A DNA stretch of 64,000 nucleotides from assembly GCA_032622095.1 (NCBI GenBank), contig CP136068.1:14181729-14245728 (forward strand). Direction: 5' to 3'. Below, piece by piece: positions 38,726 to 48,594 of this stretch. Every line of letters begins with the position of its first letter. The stretch's first letter is position 1. The DNA is from Siphonodentalium dalli. Taxonomy: Eukaryota; Mollusca; Scaphopoda; Gadilida; Siphonodentaliidae. Made by a program: the position numbers and the translations under genes. Under the pieces are notes generated by a model. That model made no database searches. It was not told where the DNA came from and saw only the letters and a list, made by a program, of their open reading frames with translations.

Positions 38726-39205
38726 TTAATCATGATCAATCCTACCATGACCGACCTTCGTACCTTTTCAACGTCAGCATTGTAACCACCACAGAGTGTA
38801 TATTTCTGGCATGGCTTGACGCTGCGTTAATAATTCAGTTGCGAATGTTGGTCAGTGACCAACTTCGAATGTTGATTAAACCGGGGGGGGGGGGGGTAGT
38901 AAACAATTTGCAGGAAGGTATTCCGGGGTGGGCGAGTGGCCCGAGGGGCAAAAAACGCGTTTTTTACACCCTCATGCAAATTGTTTACTAAAGACCTTTT
39001 GTGCCCTTATATGACATTTGTAACAGTTTAAAACATATTATAAGAATTTATATCTGCAAAAACACCATATCTATGTTACTGGGACCTCATATGGGCCTTA
39101 TGGTAGATGACATTAAGCTATATGGCATGTTGCATATGGGCATTGGGGTGAAAAAATTCCTTCCCGACACCCTTCAGAAAGAAGCTTCGAGAAATGTAAA
39201 ACTGA

Positions 39206-39804
39206 AATATATAAACTTGTCTTGATGTAACTAAAGCCAAGATCATTGTGTGCATGGAAAAAGAGCAACTGCCTCAAACATTAATGTGACTATCAATGGC
39301 TGGAATATAACTGTCATCACACTGTTCATCAGTGCATCAAGCCAATCAGTGAAATATTTGCATGTCTGTCAACTCATATGATATGTTACTCTCACAACAC
39401 CTAAAATATCCAAGTCTGTCATAGTGACTGTTTTTCATTTATTATAACAGAGGTTGCTCCAGTAGACTAACAAACGTGTAAAGGCATAATGCTAGATAAT
39501 GGGCTGGTTGCCAGACTAATCTGGAAATGGTTAGAAATTATGGAATTGTGTGTATCCTGTGCAATGACCTAAGTTTGCATATATAAGTAAACTTGTCCTA
39601 ATGCAACTAATGTCTAGATCATTGTGTGCATGGATAAACAGCGAGCAACTGTCTCAAACATTAATGTGACTATCAATGGGTAGAAAATATCTGTCATCAG
39701 TGCATCAATCCAATCAGTGAATTATTTGCATGTTTTTCAACTCAGATGATCTCTCACAAGACCGAAAGGATCCAAGTCTGGTATAGTGCTGTGATTGCTT
39801 GTCA
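39206..39804. repeat. ~371-bp tandem repeat inside the G-tract element
   Basis: Copy one runs from about 39206 to 39577. Copy two starts near 39578 and continues after the Helitron pair at 40704-40852. Shared words include GATCATTGTGTGCATGGA, AACATTAATGTGACTATCAA and TTGCTCCAGTAGACTAA. Confidence 0.8.
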
Positions 39805-40317
39805 TCTCATATATATTTTGAAGACCTCTGTTTGTCTGTCTGTCTGTCTGTCTGTATTTATACAAATCTACGATTCTCGACCGATCGGGACGAAACTTGG
39901 TACGTGTATGAAGTTTGACCAGGCGGTCGTCGTTGTCGTATTGGCGAGCCCGTGCGGCGCCCGCTTCGCGCATGCGCAGACGAGATCTCGGAAACGGGTG
40001 GAGCTATCGACTTGAAATTTGCTATGTGAATGTATCTTGCCCCGGATACGAATTTTATCGGGTCGCCGAGCCCGTGCGACGCCAGCTTCGCGCATGCGCA
40101 GACCATATATCGGAAACGGGTTGAGCTATCGACTTGAAATTTGGTATGTGAATGTATCTTGCCCCGGATACGAATTTTATCGGGCGCCGAGCCCGTGCGA
40201 CGCCAGCTTCGCGCATGCGCAGACCAGATCTCGGAAACGGGTAGAGCTATCGACTTGAAATTTGGTTTTTGAATAGCCCGGATGAATAGCCCGGACAACG
40301 TCGGGCTCATCGGCTAA
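39805..40317 (+). mobile_element. Non-autonomous Helitron with 121-bp core repeats
   Basis: The 5' end is A|TCTCATATATATTTTG, followed by a (TCTG)n tract near 39833. The 3' end has the hairpin GCCC-g-GAC-aac-GTC-GGGC, then CTCATCGGCTAA (CTRR type). Between them are three ~121-bp units, spaced at 39946, 40068 and 40189, with GAGCCCGTGCGACGCCAGCT and the palindrome GCGCATGCGC. Helitrons insert between A and T without target duplication; here A39804 and T40704 are the host pair once the neighbouring Helitron is also removed. No Rep/helicase gene is present. Open frames across the core (up to 150 codons, minus strand) come from the repeats. Confidence 0.8.
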
Positions 40318-40703
40318 TCTATATATATAAACAAGTTGGATCTGTCCGGAGTTTTCTCTCAGACTCCTGGACCGAGTTCAACCATATTTGGTGTGGTGAC
40401 TCGGGGTACACTGGCGGATGTTATAATGGTATTAGTTTTTCAAAATTTTTAATTAAAACAAAATAAAATAAAATTGGTTTTGTTAAATTGAGCAAGGAAT
40501 TTAATCTTTAAAAAAAAGTGTATTAAAACAATATATATAAATCAAAATGTTTCAATGACCAAATGTACTTGAAGCTCACAAAGGGGCAGCCGCTAAGTGG
40601 AGGGTCTGTCTAAGATCAAAATGTGTGCGAAGTCCAACAAAGGGGGGCCGCATGTATCTCCGATGCTGAATATAGGCTCCCAAAGGGAGCCTGTTTCAGC
40701 TAG
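40318..40703 (+). mobile_element. Second non-autonomous Helitron, joined head to tail
   Basis: It starts TCTATATATATAAACAAG directly after the CTAA of the previous element. It ends with hairpin GGCTCCC-aaa-GGGAGCC, TGTTTCAG and CTAG, then host T at 40704. Its sequence is unlike the first Helitron apart from the termini. No coding capacity. Confidence 0.8.
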
Positions 40704-41280
40704 TTTAGTATAATAGAACTAAGTTGCTCCAGTAGACTAAGTGGTATGGAATATGTTAGATAATGGGCTGGTTGACAGACTAATCAGGAAATAGTTACAA
40801 TTTATGAAATTTTGTGTATTCTGCACAATGACCTAGGTTTACAGATGATTAGCAATTTATAGAACTTTTTTTTCAATTAAAACTGCTTCTGAAACAGGTT
40901 AAACTGTTATTTGAACTAATTGAGATCATTCCCAGTCATAAGAATGATATCAGTAGAGTTTTATGAGATTTTATACCAATTTTAGTGAAATTTGGGGGGT
41001 GGGTGTAAAATAATTGGGACTAAAAACATATTTTTTTCGCAGATTTGGGGGTGGTGGGTCCCCGAAAATGCCAGATGCAAAGAAAAAACGGCATACCTTC
41101 CTGCAAATTTTTTACTACCCCCCCCCCCCCCCCCCCATGATTAAACCGTAAACAAATAATTAATGGAAATATTGTTTTGTGTATAGTTAACACGGTGCAC
41201 GGCGCTCACAAAAAGCTGTAAGGTGGCCATGTGAAAAGTTAATAGAGTATTCGCAAAATATTATTACTAATACCGTAGTA

Positions 41281-41322
41281 TTGTTGTTGTTGTTATTGTT
41301 GTTGTTGTTGTTGTTGTTGATA
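41281..41322. repeat. (TTG)n microsatellite
   Basis: About 13 TTG triplets with one TTA interruption and GATATTG at the end. Confidence 0.95.
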
Positions 41323-41435
41323 TTGTCATGTACTAATCACTAGTGGTTGACATCAAAGGTTTGGGGAATTATTCTCGTGTCAGTACCAAGTGTAACACCA
41401 ACAGCAGTTGTTTGGCTTGGACAGCTGTTGGAATG

Positions 41436-42710
41436 TTTGAAGTTTGAAGTCTTTATTCATTCACCATTGTACATACATAAGTGTTATATACATGTAATGG
41501 TATTAAAATATATGTAATTATAAGTATACCGGTCAGTACGCAACAATAATTTTGAAATAGAAAAGAAAGTGATGCGGCGTGCAATGAGTAAGTTATCCAG
41601 GAGAGCAGTTTCATTAATAAATCTGGTAAACTTACATAACTTTCTCATAAAATGTGTCTTACTATTAGCTAACAGAATTTTGAATTTCTTTTCAATGTGA
41701 TTTCTGACATATGATTTTGGTAAATAAAGATGTCTTTCGTGGGCAAAAAAAACTCGCATTCAAAAATAACATGGTATTCATTCCCAATGACTTTCTTTGT
41801 ACAAAAAGTGCATTTCCGATTAACACACGATGTGTTGTTCCAACGACCAATTTCCACTGGCAGGAAATGATTCGCGGTTCTAAACCTTGCTAATATATAA
41901 TTATCTTTGTGGTTCAATGAACCTAGATAATTTTCCATTATAAATTTATCTTTTATAATTTTATAAGCACGACCCTTTGACGATGATTCCATCGAGGCGT
42001 ACCATTCTTGTTTAAATTGGTCGCTCAACTTTCGCTTTAACGTGGATTCTACATGTTTATTTGTCTAAACCGTTCATTTGGTATAACCATATATATGATA
42101 AACCAGTATTGTCTAAAATTGCTCGGAGTGATTTAAGCCATGAAAATTCATATATTTTTTCATCTGAAAGAGAATACATTAAATCGTATAATTGACTGCC
42201 CAATCGGTTGTATTTACCTGTTACGAGTTATCACCCATACCCCATACCTCACAGCTGTATAAAAGAATTGGTACAACTAATGAGTCGAATAATTTTAGGT
42301 GTGTTGAAATTGAAAGCTTGTTTGTTCGCCCAATTTTAATCACCTCGTACATCGCTTTGGTGGCTTTGGTCGACGTCGATTTCATTTCGGCGAAAGATCC
42401 TGTTCGATTTAATATTACTCGCAAATAATTAAATGTGTTTACGATTTCAAGTTCTTTGTTGTTATATCTGAACGATACATGCTTAAATTTCCGCTTTGAG
42501 AAACATATAATTTTTGATTTTGGTATATTAACCCTAAGCATCCAGGTTGTACAGTAATCTTCAAAATAATTAATTTATAATTGCAAATCTGCATCAGAAT
42601 CTGAGAATATCACCGTGTCATCAGCCTATAGTAGGGCGAAAAGTTTCAAGTATCGATCGAGTCTATCTTCACACTCTTGAGATATTGATTCTACCCCTTT
42701 GATGTCAGTG
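41436..42710 (-). pseudogene. 5'-truncated non-LTR retrotransposon, reverse transcriptase C-terminal half
   Basis: Read on the minus strand, it enters in the RT domain (YLKLFALL-stop-ADDTVIFSDS). The catalytic Tyr of YADD is replaced by a stop (TAG at 42626-42628). It continues through INYFEDYCTTW and KSKIICFSKRKF (42541 downward), then a thumb-like region ending LLYSCEVWG near 42240. After a broken stretch the frame resumes with SDQFKQEWYASM, FRTANHFLPVEIGRW and a Cys/His cluster (C-TFC-...-EYHVIFEC), typical of the C-terminus of CR1/jockey-related elements in marine animals. The 3' end has AATAAA and GACTTCAAACTTCAAAC at about 41436, the usual short terminal repeat. Stops and frameshifts make it dead. 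Confidence 0.85.
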
Positions 42711-43947
42711 ACAGTCGAATTAACAACTCGAAAATATCAACATCGACCGGTTTTTGTAGTTTAACAGCTTCTCCGATTCACAATCAGACCCAAATCAAAC
42801 AGTGTTGACATTATTCCAGAACATCTACAGTACAAGAAGTAACCTACTGTATTTGATCCAATTTCGCCAAATTTGGCCAAAATAAATTGTGCACCTGTAA
42901 GTCGAGTCCGAATTCGCCTTTAAATAAAAGATGCAAGCGGGTGTTGTGTCGTGCTCCTCCGTTGTAATAAGATACTTTTAAACGATAGATCTATGACAGC
43001 GAGACGATGAGCGGCCATTTTTTCACTTTAATTTGATCATTGCACACGACATTCGATAGCGACACACGTGACGGTCTCATCCAATCAGCATGGAGCCAAC
43101 GATTAGGTTCTCTGTGGAATATATCATCTACAGGTTATATAGCGTTAAACAGGTTCTAAAGGCATTTATTACCTAACTGTTTCGGTACTACATGAGCTAT
43201 AGGTTCTATGTAATACCTAAATCAATTGCTTTATTGTAGAGTGTAAGTGACGTGTTATAACTTAGACAATGTGGAAAGATTTTATAACTAACATGTATAT
43301 AAAACACTTCGATTGAATAAACCGAAACTAACACATAGATTGATTTTTGACAATAATATAGATATAATTTTTTAATGATAACACGGAACTAACTTAAATC
43401 AAAGATAAAAATTAATATCTAAAAATTGATGTTAAACCCACATTACAATAATTTACTCATACAATAAGTTTCATCGATTTATTTTCACTAGCATTACATA
43501 CCTTCTTGAACTTGAATGAGCACCATTTGTCCTCTATATCAATATGTAGCATTGCCCATGCACTCTCTAAATTCAGTGTCGGAGGCATATGCCACGCTTT
43601 GCGTTGCACTTGTTATATATTGTTTTCGAGTCTATACTGCTGTTTTCTTTTTTCTTGTTCCATTAAGTGTTGGTGCTATAATGGGAGACGAGAGAGGGCC
43701 ATGTCCTACATATTAAATGGCGTTCATAGTTTACCAAGATTTAGGTAAGTGTCTGCTTATGACTAACTAACTACCCGTTCGATAGTCTGAAACGGTTTAA
43801 CACCTTTCCTATTACCGCTGCTATAAATAGATGTCACCGGCAATCTCCGCAGTATGACGTCACCGCGCAGAGCTCGTATTAACAAGGATTTTATGAATGA
43901 CATGTATCGATTTACGGTTTCGTTTTCTCAAGTAACAAATTTGGTGC
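42711..43947. other. No gene seen
   Basis: This is mixed AT-rich sequence. Near 43105-43220 there are loose words (AGGTTCTCTGTGGAATA, AGGTTCTATGTAATACCT) resembling the GGAGTACCT minisatellite at 34027. Frames of 66-80 codons at 43506 and 43516 have no recognisable motif. Confidence 0.6.
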
Positions 43948-44170
43948 ATTTCACACCTTCCGCTCCGATCTCCTTTCATCTTACTATCCAATTAATGTCT
44001 ATTTCTGTGTGATATTTAACTCGAGTCTATATTTTGGCCCCGCCGAAATACAGATTCATGCAAGAAATATTGTTCATGAATCGGAGCAATTTGATTGACC
44101 GAGGGGTGTGAACCGGTTTGTACTAATTGGGTAGTAAGCTTGAAGGAGATCGGAGCGGAAGGTGTGAAAT
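43948..44170. repeat. Inverted repeat, ~45-bp arms, 223 bp in all
   Basis: The left arm ATTTCACACCTTCCGCTCCG and the right arm CGGAGCGGAAGGTGTGAAAT are exact complements at the ends. They stay similar through TTACTATCCAATTA and TAATTGGGTAGTAA. It could be a small MITE; I see no convincing target duplication. Confidence 0.8.
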
Positions 44171-44289
44171 TATAACAATACGCCATGATAATGATGGCAC
44201 CAGTCACTTGGGAAGTTAAAACGCGGATCATACCATTACTTTCGATTGAATATGATTTGGGAGGGGCGGGGTGATTGGAAGTTAACTGA

Positions 44290-45001
44290 ATGAAATCCAA
44301 ATCTGTTTGGAATGTATAATCCATAAAAATCATGCACGTAATGATCTTTGGAATGATACCATTGAGAGCATTCCACAAACTGATCACATATATATACATG
44401 CATGTGCGCGGAAAATGCAGGCAATATATGCAGGTTTGTTAAGTCTTTTGTCGTGAATGCCGGTGATATTTCACCACACAAACTTCATGCAATGTGGAAT
44501 AGTTTCACGTCGGAGTCCGAACATTGCCTCCTGCATGTGTTCTGAACGATAATTCCATTATGACAACAAAACGAAAAATAACCTTAACAGCCGAAACAGT
44601 TTATTATCACAAGGAAGTAACTGTTTTATCCAGAAACACGGCATCCAAACCTATTTGGAAAGAATAATCCATAATAATTAGGTAATGATCTTTGGGATGA
44701 TACCATTGCGAACATTCCACAAGCTGCTCACATGTACATACATGTGCGCGGAAAATGCAGGAAACATAATATTATGTAGGCTTGGTTAAGTCTTTTGTCA
44801 TGAATGCCGGTGATATTTCACCACACAAACTGCATGCAATGTGGAATAGTTTCACGTCGGAGTCCGAACACTACCGGATCATTGGCCCCTATGTTCTCAA
44901 CGATAATTCCATTATAACAACAAGACGAAAAATAACCCCAACAGCCGAAACAGTTTATTATCACAAGGAAGAATCTATTTTATCCAGAAACACGGCATCA
45001 T
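44290..45001. repeat. Tandem duplication of ~355 bp
   Basis: The first copy ends near 44645 and the second begins there. Shared words include GTGCGCGGAAAATGCAGG, GAATGCCGGTGATATTTCAC, AGTTTCACGTCGGAGTCCGA and AACAGTTTATTATCACAAGG. The copies differ by small indels and substitutions, including a replaced stretch after TCCGAACA. Short open frames across them (81 and 74 codons) are not alike in frame use and look incidental. Confidence 0.9.
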
Positions 45002-45744
45002 TATAAAAACGTTTTCAAATTCGGAGACAAAATGATTTATCAACGCTGATAAATAATGCTGACGCAAGTGATCCGATAGTCAACGAGCATTTGACTAACT
45101 TTTCAACAGGAATATGTAAACCACAAGCCATTCAATTAACTTTGTATTGAATGGTAATTGATAGGTAATCATCGTATTGAATGTGGCTCAATTCCCTTTT
45201 CATATGGGTGTGAATCGGTTTATAAATATGTTATAACCCGCTTGGGTATATGTACAAGAAATACAGATCGCGGCGCTAAAGCGCATTGGCCATGAACGAC
45301 GCGATAATGCATCGCTCACTCATTATCACGGACGGCGAATACAATATTTTTCGGCTGACCTGCTCTGCAGTAAACGCTGAAATATTATCATTATTAACAG
45401 TCAAATTTATTGATTGAAATGAATGTTTACTGTGTTCATAAGGGTGGATACGCGCTTGTATGTAATTTATGGATGTAAATTACATGTACTTTACATGGTC
45501 GCACCAATCATTTATAGCATTAATCACCTGCGCGCGAGACGTTCAACATTAACAGGCGAGACAAGCATGTAGTAATAAGCGATTGTCAAACTGATCAGGA
45601 AATTATAGGCCAGTCATAAAGATGTCTTCTCTCACTTATACCGAAATGAATAAAGTCTGTGATACCTGACATTTTGTTAATGCATGAACACCAGAAGCGT
45701 CATTTGAACAGGGTGTGGTGGAATATACCTGGAACTCGAATAAC
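45002..45744. other. No gene seen
   Basis: Unrecognised AT-rich sequence with a GGCGCTAAAGCGC near-palindrome at about 45272. No coding or element signature found. Confidence 0.6.
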
Positions 45745-45794
45745 CTTTCAACCTTATTCTCTAAATAGCCCGGACGAAGTCGGGCACATCAGCT
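45745..45794 (+). mobile_element. Helitron 3'-end fragment
   Basis: TTCAACCTTATTCTCTAAAT followed by AGCCCGGACGAAGTCGGGC and ACATCAGCT matches the 3' end of the complete element at 47462-47762, here in the opposite orientation. The final CTAG is not preserved (CTTC). The rest of the element is absent. Confidence 0.7.
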
Positions 45795-45905
45795 TCATCA
45801 ATATACATAGTGAATAGCTCCTGTGTCTGAGAAATCCGGAGACACCACTGCTAAAAATATCAAGAGAAAACTGCTAATTATTTAAACAGAACGTCAACCA
45901 TTTAT

Positions 45906-46058
45906 ACAGTTGTCGCCCGCGATTGAGTGAGACACGGGGATTTGTCGCCCGCTCGAGACCTGGAATGTCACCCGAGGGCCGCCAGGCCCGATGGTGACAT
46001 TCCAGGTCGAGAGCGGCGACAAATCCCCGTGTCTCACGAAAACAAGGGTGACAACTGT
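45906..46058. repeat. ~150-bp GC-rich foldback palindrome
   Basis: The left arm runs ACAGTTGTCGCCC ... GAGACACGGGGATTTGTCGC ... GACCTGGAATGTCACC. The right arm is its reverse complement, ending GACAACTGT, around a loop with GGGCCGCCAGGCCC. The whole segment folds into one long hairpin, probably a MITE. No clear target duplication is seen. Confidence 0.85.
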
Positions 46059-46880
46059 TTTGTTATCTGACAAAAGGAGTACACACGAACCTTCTTAATG
46101 GCATGCATAAGTATGCGCGTATATTCATTAATCCAGCTCTAAGAGTTAATTTTATGCTGGAATCCTCGCTTTTTCGAAAATAAAACGTTCACATTTTGGA
46201 TCAGTGATAGGCCCATCATTTGCGGAGCTATTGTCCGGTTAATTTGCTGGTCGCATGGTGAGAATCGGTTCACGGAAGGAGGAGTAAAGCCATTTCGAAG
46301 TAGAGTAGCCATGCGGCGAAATGGTCGGTTTCGTTTTAAATGAGCATAAAGACGCTGGTGGACGTGTTAATTTCGAGAACGACAAAATGTGAAACTATAT
46401 ATAACACGTTGTAGTGGTGCCAAAAGAAATTGACAATTGTTACAGACTGTTACGCAACATAAAGGTATTCATGTGAAGTCGGAGGAATGTATAGCCGATA
46501 TAAAATTGTCGATTTGTGACGTATGTTCATCGTATGTGCAATTGTCTACAGTAAATACCAACTTCTTAATAAGGTTTATCTATTTGTTTCACGGTATTCA
46601 TTATTGATATAAATAGGTCCAATAGGAACATTACACCTTATAAGGGATTTATGTCCGTGATAACACAATTTATACATAGCGTGCTTTAATTGCAAATCAA
46701 AGACAACAATATTATGCAAATTAGCAAACACCACAGTTTGCTGTTGTTACGAAGCTGTGGGGTTTTATAAAATGCGTGTTTTCGGAAAATATTAGAGATC
46801 TGTGATGTGGTGTCTGCACGTTGAGTTCTTCGTTGTTCTATGTTTACTGGTAACAGCTGAGCGGTCAACAACTGCCGAAA
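46059..46880. other. No gene seen
   Basis: Unrecognised sequence. A 71-codon minus-strand frame at 46686-46901 shows no family motif. Confidence 0.6.
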
Positions 46881-46900
46881 TGTTACCCTCGAGGGTAACA
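46881..46900. repeat. 20-bp perfect palindrome
   Basis: TGTTACCCTCGAGGGTAACA is fully self-complementary, with an XhoI-like CTCGAG centre. Confidence 0.8.
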
Positions 46901-47461
46901 AGTGATTTGCGGCCCGCCATGTGACGCAACTTCAGCCAATCAGAAGAGAGGAAAATTGGATGAAGATAACAATTTGGTTTATCGCGCGAACAATTATTTC
47001 AAGCGGCCCGGCGACTCAGACCTAGTTAACAGCACCCTGTTCATTCCGATTCAATTAGAACTTGGTTCGGTAAGGTCAAACACATGCATGTGTAATGATT
47101 GTGTTGTAAGCGGACCAGTATTACACGGCCTGTAATTATTATGCAAGTCGCCAAATACACGATATTTACAGAGATTACATGCATGTGTTTATCCACCCTA
47201 ATGCTTTACTATCATCCAATTTATTGACCGATTGACACCTTTAAACGATACCTGTTACCGTTGCATTTATATCAACAAATAATAGCATCAGTGCAACTAA
47301 AAGGAAAATGTCCTGATACCAACATGCATTCTGTTAAACCCATTGCTGAGCTATACGTTGTGCAACATTTGACATGCCATCAGTAATAGTCAAATTGATT
47401 GATGGAAACAAAAGTTATATGTGATCATAATCCCTTACTATCATCCAATTTACAAGCTATA
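46901..47461. other. No gene seen
   Basis: GCGGCCCGCCATGTGACGCA follows the palindrome, a locally GC-rich, CpG-bearing spot that could be regulatory. No initiator or exon is recognisable. The remainder is AT-rich. Confidence 0.5.
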
Positions 47462-47762
47462 CTAGCTGATGTGCCCGACTTCGTCCGGGCTATTTAGAGA
47501 ATAACGTTGAAAAATATTAGGAGAAAGAACAAAACTAGTGTTCGATCGGTCCAGAAACATGCCTGTATGAACGTATATGAGCGAGGTCAAAGTCAAGGAC
47601 ACGGTCACACGTGAAATTGGACCCACCCATATTGTTCCAGGGATCAAAGTAGGCCTACATACCAAATTTGAGTCGGATCGGTAGATCAGTTTTCGAGTCT
47701 ATAACACACACAGTCACACAAAGACAGACAGACATAAATTATAAAATAATATAGTATATAGA
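47462..47762 (-). mobile_element. Complete 301-bp non-autonomous Helitron
   Basis: On the minus strand it starts A|TCTATATACTATATTATT, passes a short TGTCTGTCTGTC tract, and ends with the hairpin GCCC-g-GAC-gaa-GTC-GGGC, ACATCAG and CTAG|T. These are the expected Helitron termini (5' TC, 3' hairpin then CTRR, A/T target). The middle includes GACCGATCGAACACTAG and CTTGACTTTGACC words and no ORF of interest. It shares its 3' end with 45745-45794 and the hairpin core with 39805-40317. Confidence 0.8.
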
Positions 47763-48594
47763 TTATGAGGTATTAGAATGTGGGAATGATGATGCATCTT
47801 GTGAATACATTTTACCACATATGAATGCCCTGTTATTTTCTCTGAGGTCACAGTTACTTAATCTTTAAAGGTGCATGTGATTTTGAGACAATGCACATTT
47901 TTTTTTGGGTGGGATTCGCACCGCTCGCTGTCACGGGGCGGGGTTCGAATCACACCAGCTGCTGCATTCCAAAATTCTACCATTTATATACATTATTTTT
48001 TGTTTTGCGTTATTCGACTTATTTCCTTTTCATTCCGATATAACTAAATTAATTCCTTATTATTGCCTCTGCAATCTTCGATGAATCATTTCAAAGACAG
48101 TATCATGAGATGGCAGAACAAAAATTATCAGAACATTCAAAGCGAATCGCTCAGTTTTTCCTCTACCGCTGACATATACTAAATTTGTATAATTATGTTA
48201 TATTACCCTATTGACTGTTTTATCTCATTTTAGAAGATGCATGTATGTTTAATTACACTACAGTTATATACTGCTTCCTTGTTGGTGCATTGTATTATAT
48301 AGTATTTACTTAACATATAAATACTATCTGAGATTACATACATTGATTGAACATATTTATTGTGACCCACAAATGTATATACAAATTACACATATTATTA
48401 TAGACATATATAGATAGTTGTGTGGGCACAGAGGATCGGAGCACAAGTTACGGAACTTATCAGAGCCCCTCTCCTCTGGCATTTGTCTGCTAATAAAAGA
48501 ATTTAGAGATAGGTTCAAAATTTAAAGTGGAATGCTGCATGCTGTAGCTGTTTGGAGTGGCTATGGTCTCGCGGTAGGGTATAGGTAACATTTA
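47763..48594. other. No gene seen; probable 3' UTR of the minus-strand retrotransposon in its right part
   Basis: AT-rich sequence. A short GC-rich block near 47910-47965 has a B-box-like word (GGTTCGAATC) without a matching tRNA fold. The stretch from about 48350 may be the 3' UTR of the retrotransposon at 48595. Confidence 0.5.

Larger units (their letters stand above)
38883..41137. mobile_element. 2.25-kb TIR element with G/C-tract ends and 10-bp TSD
   Basis: TGATTAAACC lies at 38873-38882 and 41138-41147. The left end is 14 G followed by TAGTAAACAATTTGCAGGAA and GGTAT. The right end is the reverse complement (ATACC, TTCCTGCAAATTTTTTACTA, 19 C). A 9-10-bp TSD and G-starting TIR suggest a Mutator-like element, but no transposase is present. 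The interior holds a ~371-bp tandem repeat (two copies starting near 39206 and 39578) into which two Helitrons jumped. A 74-codon frame at 39001 has no known motif. Confidence 0.75.

Noticed and set aside
39858-40310. 150-codon minus-strand ORF with repeated VSEIWSAHARS segments
   Set aside because: It is the translation of the three 121-bp core repeats of a Helitron.
44016-44481. 127- and 81-codon minus-strand ORFs
   Set aside because: They cross an inverted repeat and a tandem duplication, and show no motif or splice context.
47910-47965. tRNA gene or tRNA-derived SINE
   Set aside because: GGTTCGAATC resembles a B box, but no A box, acceptor stem or cloverleaf could be formed on either strand.
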